Of a DNA stretch of 6,374 bases, positions 1 through 5,193 are shown in pieces. The DNA lies in NCBI GenBank assembly GCA_003542385.1, contig DPKT01000320.1:398-6771 (forward strand), written 5' to 3'. Made by a program: the position numbers and the translations under genes. This stretch comes from Desulfomicrobium sp. (GTDB taxonomy: Bacteria; Desulfobacterota; Desulfovibrionia; Desulfovibrionales; Desulfomicrobiaceae). How positions within the stretch are numbered: the stretch's first letter is position 1; each line of letters opens with the position of its first letter. The notes under the pieces are model-generated. The model did not search any database. It had not been told where the DNA came from and saw only the letters and a list, made by a program, of their open reading frames with translations.

Positions 1-545
1 AGAACACCGCCTGGGACGGCATCTTCGCGGGTCTGGCCGCCGGCAAGTACGACGCCATCGCCTCCTCGGTGTCCATCACCGACGAACGCAAGCAGACCAT
101 GGACTTCACGGACCCCTACTTCGAAGTGAAGCAGGGCGTCGTGACCGCCAAGGACGCGGGCATCAAGTCCGTTGAAGACCTGAAGGGTAAGACCATCGCC
201 TCCCAGATGGGCACCACCGGCTACTTCGTGTGCAAGAAGATCGAAGGCGCCAACGCCAAGTCCTATGACGAGATCGGACTGGCCGTGGAAGACCTTTACA
301 ACGGCCGCCTGGACGCCGTCATCGCCGACGACTCCGTGGCCTCCAACTACGCCCTGCAGCACGAGCAGTACTCCCAGAAGCTGACCCTGGCCTTCCTCAT
401 CGCCCCCGAGAAGCCCGAATACCTGGGCTTTGCCGTGAACAAGGGCAACAAGGAAATCGCCGACCTGATCAACAAGGGCCTGGCCGCCATCAAGGCGAAC
501 GGCGAGTACGACAAGATCTACGCCAAGTGGTTCGGATCCAAATAG
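1..545 (+). CDS. Polar amino-acid ABC transporter substrate-binding protein (3' part)
   Basis: This is the periplasmic binding protein of an amino-acid importer, of the HisJ/GlnH-like family (SBP_bac_3). The reading frame is open from base 3, so the signal peptide and first part of lobe 1 lie upstream of the window. The window holds the last 180 residues; family members usually have about 250. The family signature is seen as SSVSITDERKQ followed by DFTDPYF. The Arg of TDER (window residue 29) aligns with the Arg that holds the ligand alpha-carboxylate in HisJ. The Asp in VIADDSVAS (about residue 109) aligns with the Asp that binds the alpha-amino group. SQMGTTGYF matches the lobe 2 ligand loop. 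The protein ends in a typical YDKIYAKWFG tail. Ligand carboxylate and amino contacts look intact, so an alpha-amino acid is the likely substrate, but which one cannot be read. The GTG at 69 is an internal Val codon, not the start. A terminator follows 10 bases after the stop. Confidence 0.95.
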   Translation, partial: NTAWDGIFAGLAAGKYDAIASSVSITDERKQTMDFTDPYFEVKQGVVTAKDAGIKSVEDLKGKTIASQMGTTGYFVCKKIEGANAKSYDEIGLAVEDLYNGRLDAVIADDSVASNYALQHEQYSQKLTLAFLIAPEKPEYLGFAVNKGNKEIADLINKGLAAIKANGEYDKIYAKWFGSK

Positions 546-555
546 CATGAACCAG

Positions 556-591
556 GGCGAACCGGGGGAAATCCCCGGTTCGCCTTTTTTT
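556..591 (+). terminator. Intrinsic terminator/attenuator between binding protein and permease
   Basis: A perfect 12-bp stem, GGCGAACCGGGG (556-567) pairing with CCCCGGTTCGCC (573-584), has a 5-base loop (GAAAT) and is followed by seven T residues (585-591). It starts 10 bases after the binding-protein stop, and 24 bases separate the T-run from the permease ATG. No promoter-like sequence is evident in that gap. It probably acts as a partial terminator and 3' end stabiliser, giving more binding-protein transcript than permease/ATPase transcript, as in other binding-protein-dependent operons. Confidence 0.9.
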
Positions 592-605
592 CACCCGATC
601 CCGAC

Positions 606-609
606 AAGG
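606..609 (+). promoter_or_regulatory. Ribosome binding site of the permease, decides its start
   Basis: AAGG sits 6 bases before the ATG at 616. It supports 616 over the in-frame ATG at 547, which lies directly before the terminator hairpin and would add 23 residues encoded by the hairpin itself. Confidence 0.55.
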
Positions 610-615
610 CCTGTC

Positions 616-1422
616 ATGAACCAACATTTCCACAAGAAAGCCGTCAAGATCGACATCGGCGACGGCGCCGCCATTCCCGTCAGGAAGGACGCAGGGCTGT
701 TCACGGCCTGGTGGCTGACCTTCTTCGGAGCCATCGCCGTCATCGTCTACCTCTGCGTGACCCAGCCGGAACCCTACTGGCGGGTGCTCAAATTTCTGCC
801 CGACGGCGTGTACGTGACCTTCCAGGTCACCGTCCTGTCCATTCTCCTGTCCCTGGTCCTGGGGCTCGTCACCGGGCTGGGGCGCCTGTCCCGCAACAGG
901 ATCATCAACCTGATCGCGTCCACCTACGTCGAGATCATCCGCGGCATCCCTCTCCTGGTGCAGCTCTTCTACATCTACTACGCCCTGGGCCGCCTGGACC
1001 TCTTCAAGGACCTGCCGCCCATGGCCGCGGCCGTCGCCGCCATGGGCATCTGCTACGGTGCCTACATGGGCGAGGTCTTCCGGGCCGGCATCGACTCCAT
1101 CGACAAGGGACAGTCCGAGGCGTCGCGCTCCCTGGGCTTCAACCGCGCCCAGACCATGATGTACGTCATCCTGCCCCAGGCCTGGCGGACCATCCTGCCG
1201 CCCGTGGGCAACGAGTTCATCGCCCTGCTGAAGGACAGCTCCCTGGTGTCCGTGCTGGCCGTTGCCGACCTCATGCGGCGCGGGCGCGAGTTCGCCAGCG
1301 AATCATTCCTGTACTTCGAGGCCTACACCATGGTGGCCCTGGTCTACCTGGTCATCACGCTCTTCCTGTCCAAGGGCGTCAGCAAAATGGAGCAGAGGTT
1401 GAACTATTATGAACGGGATTAG
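616..1422 (+). CDS. Polar amino-acid ABC transporter permease (HisM/GlnP type)
   Basis: This is the inner-membrane channel subunit of the amino-acid importer. It probably works as a homodimer, because only one permease gene is present. With the start at 616 it has 268 residues. A polar N-terminus of about 30 residues is followed by hydrophobic segments near 31-50, 67-90, 108-125, 135-155, 200-218 and 236-252. Some of these may be partial or re-entrant, since family members usually have about five helices. The cytoplasmic EAA loop that docks on the ATPase is clear: GEVFRAGIDSIDKGQSEASR, then G174 and ILP at 185-187. VEIIRGIPLLVQLFYIYYALG is characteristic of the His/Glu/Gln/Arg/opine permease family (TIGR01726-type). 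The in-frame ATG at 547 is judged not to be the start because the extra 23 residues are encoded by the terminator. The 3' end overlaps the ATPase by 14 bases, implying coupled translation. Substrate specificity cannot be read. Confidence 0.93.
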   Translation: MNQHFHKKAVKIDIGDGAAIPVRKDAGLFTAWWLTFFGAIAVIVYLCVTQPEPYWRVLKFLPDGVYVTFQVTVLSILLSLVLGLVTGLGRLSRNRIINLIASTYVEIIRGIPLLVQLFYIYYALGRLDLFKDLPPMAAAVAAMGICYGAYMGEVFRAGIDSIDKGQSEASRSLGFNRAQTMMYVILPQAWRTILPPVGNEFIALLKDSSLVSVLAVADLMRRGREFASESFLYFEAYTMVALVYLVITLFLSKGVSKMEQRLNYYERD

Positions 1423-2149
1423 GCCCATCATCGACATCAAGAACGTCTACAAGTTCTTCGGCCAGTTGCAGGCCTTGAACGACGTCAGCCTGTCCATCAA
1501 CCAGGGCGAGAAGGTCGTCATCATCGGCCCCAGCGGCTCGGGCAAGTCCACCCTGCTGCGTTCCATCAACCGCCTGGAGACCATCGACAGCGGCAGCATC
1601 GTCGTCGACGGCAAGGACATCAACGGCTCGGGCAGCGACATCAACCTGATCCGCCAGGAACTGGGCATGGTCTTCCAGAGCTTCAACCTCTTCCCGCACA
1701 AGACGGTCATGGGCAACCTGACCATGGCGCCCATGAAGCTCAAGAAGGTGCCGGAACTGGAAGCCAAGAAGCGGGCCCTGGCCCTCCTGGACAAGGTCGG
1801 CATCAAGGACAAGGCCGAGGTCTACCCGTCCATGCTCTCGGGCGGGCAGCAGCAGCGTGTGGCCATCGCCCGCGCCCTGGCCATGAACCCCAAGATCATG
1901 CTCTTCGACGAGCCCACCTCGGCCCTGGACCCCGAGATGATCGGCGAGGTCCTGGACGTCATGGTCACCCTGGCGCGCGAGGGCATGACCATGGTCGTGG
2001 TCACCCACGAGATGGGCTTCGCCCGCGAGGTCGCCGACCGCGTCATCTTCATGGACCACGGCCAGATCGTCGAGACGGGCACGCCCGAGCACTTCTTCAC
2101 CAACCCGGAACATCCGCGCACCCAGAAGTTCCTCAGCCAGATCCTGTAA
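1409..2149 (+). CDS. Polar amino-acid ABC transporter ATP-binding protein (GlnQ/HisP type)
   Basis: This is the cytoplasmic ATPase that powers the importer; two copies would bind the EAA loops of the permease dimer. It has 246 residues, normal for GlnQ/HisP. All ATPase motifs are intact: Walker A GPSGSGKST (40-48), Q-loop Q90 in MVFQSFNLFPH, signature LSGGQQQR (143-150), Walker B IMLFDE (163-168) with catalytic E168, D-loop SALD (171-174) and switch H200 in VVVTHEMGFA. SFNLFPHKTV and THEMGFAREVADRVIFMD are typical of the polar amino-acid subfamily. The ATG at 1409 lies inside the permease gene and is preceded by AGAGG (1394-1398), 10 bases upstream. The neighbouring binding protein and permease complete a three-part importer. 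The stop is followed after 2 bases by the HIT gene. Which amino acid is carried is unknown. Confidence 0.95.
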   Translation: MNGIRPIIDIKNVYKFFGQLQALNDVSLSINQGEKVVIIGPSGSGKSTLLRSINRLETIDSGSIVVDGKDINGSGSDINLIRQELGMVFQSFNLFPHKTVMGNLTMAPMKLKKVPELEAKKRALALLDKVGIKDKAEVYPSMLSGGQQQRVAIARALAMNPKIMLFDEPTSALDPEMIGEVLDVMVTLAREGMTMVVVTHEMGFAREVADRVIFMDHGQIVETGTPEHFFTNPEHPRTQKFLSQIL

Positions 2150-2151
2150 CC

Positions 2152-2640
2152 ATGAAGACAATCCACGCGCCCTGGCGCATCGACTACATCCTGGGCCCCA
2201 AGCCCGACACCTGCGTCTTCTGCCTGCCCGAAGGCACGCACGAGGACGAAAAGCGCTGCGTGCTGCACCGCGCCGAGCACTGTTTCGTCATCATGAACAT
2301 CTTCCCGTACTCCAACGGGCACCTCATGGTCACGCCGTACAGGCATGTCAGCAACATCACGGAGCTGACCGCCGAGGAAAGCCATGAAGTCATGGACTAT
2401 GTACAAAAGTGCGCTTTTATCCTACAGCAGGCCTTCAAGCCGCACGGCATGAACATCGGCGTGAACATCGGCGAGGCCGCCGGCGCCGGGATCAGGGAGC
2501 ACCTGCACGTGCACCTCGTCCCGCGCTGGAACGGAGACCACTCCTTCATGGCCGTCATGTCCGAAACGAGCGTTCTCCCCGAGCACCTGCGCTCGACGTA
2601 CGAGCGCCTGAAACCATATTTCGACAACCTTCAACGGTAG
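2152..2640 (+). CDS. HIT-family protein, Ap4A phosphorylase-like
   Basis: A histidine-triad nucleotide-binding enzyme of 162 residues. The triad HLHVHLV (117-123) is complete; by analogy with FHIT and GalT the middle residue, H119, would be the AMP-accepting nucleophile. Upstream are the N-terminal APWRIDYI, the CVFC pair (C21, C24), NIFPYSNGHLMVTPYRHV (49-66) and GEAAGAGI (107-114). PRWNGD and SFMAVMSET follow the triad. This pattern resembles the mycobacterial Ap4A phosphorylase type (Rv2613c-like) more than the short HINT proteins, so phosphorolysis or hydrolysis of Ap4A or similar nucleotides is the likely activity. C21, C24, H117 and one of H43 or H65 could form a GalT-like zinc site (inference). 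It starts 2 bases after the ATPase stop with no convincing Shine-Dalgarno sequence, so translation is probably coupled to the ATPase. A role in amino-acid uptake is not implied by sequence. The precise substrate is uncertain. Confidence 0.92.
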   Translation: MKTIHAPWRIDYILGPKPDTCVFCLPEGTHEDEKRCVLHRAEHCFVIMNIFPYSNGHLMVTPYRHVSNITELTAEESHEVMDYVQKCAFILQQAFKPHGMNIGVNIGEAAGAGIREHLHVHLVPRWNGDHSFMAVMSETSVLPEHLRSTYERLKPYFDNLQR

Positions 2641-2644
2641 AGGT
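2640..2644 (+). promoter_or_regulatory. Ribosome binding site of lapA, overlapping the HIT stop codon
   Basis: GAGGT begins on the last base of the HIT stop TAG and lies 7 bases before the ATG at 2652. It fixes the lapA start and argues against longer in-frame starts such as 2409, which would overlap the HIT gene. Confidence 0.65.
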
Positions 2645-2651
2645 ACATCGG

Positions 2652-3002
2652 ATGCGTTATCTCAAAGTGTTGGGCCTGGTGGCTCTCTTTTTCTTCTCCA
2701 TGCTGTTCTTCGTCCAGAACCACGACATTCTGGTCCAGGAGCTGGCCCTGGAGCTCAAGGTTTTCGGCCTCCACTACACGACCGAAGCCGTACCCTTCTA
2801 TCTGGTCATCCTCATGGCCTTCGTCATCGGATCCCTGCTGTGCACCCTGTACTTCTTCCTGGAGCGGGTGCGTCTGTCCAAGCAGGCCCGCCAGCTGAAG
2901 AAGCAGGTCGACGCCCTGGAGCGCGAAGCCGCTTCCCTGCGCCCCAAGACCGTGGAAGAGCCGTACACCACGGCGGAATCGACCGAGAACATCCAGAACT
3001 GA
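2652..3002 (+). CDS. lapA: LapA-domain (DUF1049) small inner-membrane protein
   Basis: A 116-residue membrane protein. Helix 1 is about residues 5-22 (LKVLGLVALFFFSMLFF), followed by the family's VQN motif (21-23) and a short extracytoplasmic segment. Helix 2 is about 47-70 and contains the typical LVILMAFVIGSLL. After it come a charged, heptad-like stretch (about 71-97, LERVRLSKQARQLKKQVDAL) and an acidic, Ser/Thr-rich tail. This layout (two helices then a cytoplasmic coiled coil) matches LapA/YciS of E. coli, which works with LapB in lipopolysaccharide assembly and LpxC turnover. A LapB-like gene lies 1.1 kb downstream, which strengthens the call. The gene begins 11 bases after the HIT stop and ends in a terminator. 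The DUF1049 family is broad and weakly conserved, so function beyond membership is inference. Confidence 0.82.
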   Translation: MRYLKVLGLVALFFFSMLFFVQNHDILVQELALELKVFGLHYTTEAVPFYLVILMAFVIGSLLCTLYFFLERVRLSKQARQLKKQVDALEREAASLRPKTVEEPYTTAESTENIQN

Positions 3003-3028
3003 TCTCTCCGTCGCAAGACCTGCCGCAG

Positions 3029-3065
3029 TGCGTCCCCAAGGCCACCCTTCGGGACGCATTTTTTT
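3029..3065 (+). terminator. Intrinsic terminator after lapA
   Basis: GCGTCCC (3030-3036) pairs with GGGACGC (3051-3057). The stem continues past a single C/C mismatch with AAGG (3038-3041) pairing CCTT (3046-3049), around the loop CCAC. T3029 and A3058 extend the base by one pair. Seven T residues follow (3059-3065). The T-run ends 20 bases before the epimerase ATG, so this either ends the transporter-HIT-lapA transcript or lowers read-through into the epimerase-lapB-mutS block. Confidence 0.88.
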
Positions 3066-3073
3066 CCTGCAAC

Positions 3074-3079
3074 GGGAGG
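3074..3079 (+). promoter_or_regulatory. Strong ribosome binding site of the epimerase
   Basis: GGGAGG lies 6 bases before the ATG at 3086. It fixes the start there and excludes the long in-frame upstream extension that overlaps lapA in another frame. It is among the best Shine-Dalgarno matches in the window. Confidence 0.75.
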
Positions 3080-3085
3080 CCGCAG

Positions 3086-4093
3086 ATGCAGACTTTGCTT
3101 GAAACAAGACGCCGCTGGCTCGTCACGGGCGTGGCCGGCTTCATCGGCTCCAACCTGCTGGAGACCCTTCTGGCCCACGACCAGGAGGTCACGGGGCTCG
3201 ACAATTTCTCCACGGGCCACCGCCGCAACCTCGACGAGGTCCGCGGCAGCGTTGCGCCGCAGCAGTGGGCGCGTTTCCGCATGATCGAGGGCGACATCCG
3301 CGACCCGCAGACCTGCGTGGAGGCCTGCACCGGCGCGGAGTTCGTTCTGCACCAGGCGGCTCTCGGCTCGGTGCCCCGCTCCATCACAGACCCGCTGCTG
3401 ACCAACGCGAACAACATCACGGGCTTCCTGAACATGCTCGTGGCCGCGCGGGACTGCGGGGTCAGGCGTTTCGTCTACGCCGCCTCCAGCTCCACCTACG
3501 GCGACCACCCGGGCCTGCCCAAGGTCGAGGACGTCATCGGCAAGCCCCTGTCCCCCTACGCCGTGACCAAGTACGTCAACGAGCTCTACGCCGAGGTCTT
3601 CCTGCGGACCTACGGCCTGGACAGCGCGGGCCTGCGCTACTTCAACGTCTTCGGCAAACGCCAGGACCCCGAGGGCGCCTACGCCGCCGTCATCCCCAAG
3701 TGGTTCGCGGGGCTCCTGCGCGGGGAAACGGTCTGGATCAACGGCGACGGCGAGACCAGCCGGGACTTCTGCTTCATCGACAATTGCGTCCAGGCCAATA
3801 TCCTGGCAGCATGCGCGAGCAACCCGGAGGTGCCGGGCAAGGTCTTCAACGTGGCCTACGGCCAGCGCACCTCCCTGAACGAGCTCTTCGCCCTCATCCG
3901 CGACGAGGCCGTGAAATTCAATCCCGGATGCGCCGACGCGGCGCCCTCGTACCGGGACTTCCGCGCCGGGGACGTGCGCCACTCCCTGGCGGACATCTCC
4001 CGCAGCCGCGCCCTGCTCGGCTACGACCCGGCCTACGGCGTGCGCGAAGGGCTGGCCCGGGCCGGCCAGTGGTACGCCCGTCATCTGATCTAG
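3086..4093 (+). CDS. UDP-N-acetylglucosamine 4-epimerase, WbpP/TviC-type SDR
   Basis: An extended short-chain dehydrogenase/reductase of 335 residues that likely interconverts UDP-GlcNAc and UDP-GalNAc, or their uronic acid forms, in the cytoplasm for surface polysaccharide synthesis. The NAD-binding TGVAGFIGSN is at 14-23, with an acidic residue at D39 in GLDNFSTGHRRNL and D70 in EGDIRD. The catalytic Ser lies in AASSSTYGD (132-140, S135 or S136) and YAVTK (158-162) is the catalytic Tyr/Lys pair. The stretch LRYFNVFGKRQDPEGAYAAV, followed by IPKW and INGDGETSRDFCFIDN (218-233), is highly characteristic of the WbpP/TviC/WbgU group rather than of GalE. The ending YRDFRAGDVRHSLADISRS also fits that group. 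No signal peptide or membrane segment is seen. It follows a terminator by 20 bases and precedes the lapB-like gene by 8 bases. Whether the true substrate is the acetylated hexosamine or its uronic acid cannot be settled by eye. Confidence 0.93.
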   Translation: MQTLLETRRRWLVTGVAGFIGSNLLETLLAHDQEVTGLDNFSTGHRRNLDEVRGSVAPQQWARFRMIEGDIRDPQTCVEACTGAEFVLHQAALGSVPRSITDPLLTNANNITGFLNMLVAARDCGVRRFVYAASSSTYGDHPGLPKVEDVIGKPLSPYAVTKYVNELYAEVFLRTYGLDSAGLRYFNVFGKRQDPEGAYAAVIPKWFAGLLRGETVWINGDGETSRDFCFIDNCVQANILAACASNPEVPGKVFNVAYGQRTSLNELFALIRDEAVKFNPGCADAAPSYRDFRAGDVRHSLADISRSRALLGYDPAYGVREGLARAGQWYARHLI

Positions 4094-4096
4094 GAG
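4092..4096 (+). promoter_or_regulatory. Ribosome binding site of the lapB-like gene, overlapping the epimerase stop
   Basis: AGGAG overlaps the epimerase stop TAG (4091-4093) and lies 5 bases before the ATG at 4102. It decides that the TPR protein starts at 4102, although its frame is open much further upstream within the epimerase gene. Confidence 0.75.
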
Positions 4097-4101
4097 ACAC
4101 C

Positions 4102-5193
4102 ATGCAATGGCTCAAGTCCCTGCTGGGACTGCGTGACGACCACACGGACCTCTTCCTCCCCGTGCCGCCCAACCCGGCCCAGGACGCCCTGGCCGCCATC
4201 GACGATCTGTCGCGCGCCATGAAGAACCACCACGGCGCCGTGGAGACCTGCTCGGCCCTGGGCAACCTCTACCGCATGCGCGGGGAGCTTGACCGGGCCA
4301 TCCAGATGCGCAGCTCCCTCCTGGCCCGCCCCGACCTGGAGCGCGAGGACCAGGCCCGTGTCTGGTTCGAGCTCGGCCGCGACTACTCCCGCGCCGGCAT
4401 CCTCGATCGTGCCCACGAGGCCCTGCGCCAGTGCCAAGAGATCGGCGGCGACCACCCCGCTCTCGAACTGGAGCTGGCCCTGCTGCATTCCAAGGGCGGC
4501 GATTTCCTGGCCGCCAGCCGGCAGTACCGGAAGATGGGACTCGCCCCACAGGCCGCCCACTACCTGGTCCGCGCCGCCACGTCCCGGGAACCCGCCGACC
4601 CGGGCCTCATCGCCGAGGCGCGCGACGTGTACCCGGCATCGCCGGAAGCGTGGCTGGAAGGGATCATGCACCGCATCCGCCGGAACGACTGGGACGAGGT
4701 CATCACGCACCTCGACCAGGGGCTCGGGGCCGTCGGGCCGCACCTGGGCTTCGTGCTCCTGGACCCCCTGCTCGATCACGAAGACCCGGCCGAGCCCGCC
4801 AGGGCGATCCTCCCGGCCTCTTCCCTGGACGCCCTGCTGGCCGTCATCGACCGCCACCCTCCGGAACTGTCCTCCCTCCACAGCGCGGGCTGCCTGCTGC
4901 GCGCCCACGGCCGCGTGGAGGAGGCCAAGACCTGGCAGGAGAAGGCCCTGCTCCTGAACCCCGCCTTCTGGCCCTCGCGGCTTGAGCTTCTGACCATGTC
5001 CCTGCCCGAGCAGCGGATGACGCAGGTCTTCACCCTGCAGCTCGACTTCCTGCTGCGCCGTGCGCGCGAGGCCAAGCGCTTCGTCTGCGGCCGCTGCGGC
5101 CTCAAGCGCGGCCAGATCTTCTTCTGCTGCCCCAAGTGCATGTCCTGGCACTCCATCACCCTGCGCCAGTTGCTGAGCGACGAAGCATCATGA
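4102..5193 (+). CDS. lapB: LapB-like TPR protein with C-terminal rubredoxin-type metal domain
   Basis: This 363-residue protein resembles LapB/YciM, the E. coli TPR protein that guides LpxC to FtsH degradation and organises lipopolysaccharide assembly. ALGNLYRMRGELDRAI (52-67) and LGRDYSRAGILDRAHEAL (91-108) match the first LapB TPR units closely. Further helical repeat units run to about 290, including LLRAHGRVEEAKTWQEKALL (265-284). The C-terminus has the diagnostic paired-cysteine rubredoxin-like knuckle: C329xxC332 in FVCGRCG and C343xxC346 in CCPKCMSW. In E. coli this domain packs on the TPRs and is essential. The striking difference is the N-terminus: MQWLKSLLGLRDDHTD replaces the membrane helix of E. 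coli LapB, and no in-frame upstream sequence supplies one. The protein would be cytosolic or peripherally attached, perhaps through LapA. It is 8 bases after the epimerase and overlaps mutS by 4 bases. Membership is confident; conserved LpxC control is inferred. Confidence 0.88.
   Translation: MQWLKSLLGLRDDHTDLFLPVPPNPAQDALAAIDDLSRAMKNHHGAVETCSALGNLYRMRGELDRAIQMRSSLLARPDLEREDQARVWFELGRDYSRAGILDRAHEALRQCQEIGGDHPALELELALLHSKGGDFLAASRQYRKMGLAPQAAHYLVRAATSREPADPGLIAEARDVYPASPEAWLEGIMHRIRRNDWDEVITHLDQGLGAVGPHLGFVLLDPLLDHEDPAEPARAILPASSLDALLAVIDRHPPELSSLHSAGCLLRAHGRVEEAKTWQEKALLLNPAFWPSRLELLTMSLPEQRMTQVFTLQLDFLLRRAREAKRFVCGRCGLKRGQIFFCCPKCMSWHSITLRQLLSDEAS

Noticed and set aside
711..1412. 233-residue + strand open frame inside the permease gene
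   Set aside because: The translation is His/Arg/Pro/Gly-rich and is an out-of-frame shadow of the permease.
1379..2161. 260-residue - strand open frame over the ATPase gene
   Set aside because: It is antisense to an ATPase with every motif intact, and is Asp/Val/Leu/His-rich with no domain.
2409..2651. Longer start for lapA at 2409
   Set aside because: It would overlap the HIT gene across its catalytic triad and add an Arg/His/Pro-rich segment. A ribosome site at 2640-2644 supports 2652.
2798..4084. 428-residue open frame on the - strand
   Set aside because: It lies antisense to lapA and the epimerase, both of which have clear family motifs. Its protein is Gly/Ala/Val/Asp-rich without a recognisable domain, as expected from the reverse of a GC-rich gene.
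3265..4101. N-terminal extension of the lapB-like frame, open from 3265
   Set aside because: It overlaps the epimerase in another frame and its translation is Arg/Pro/Gly-rich with no hydrophobic segment. A good ribosome site at 4092-4096 sets the start at 4102.
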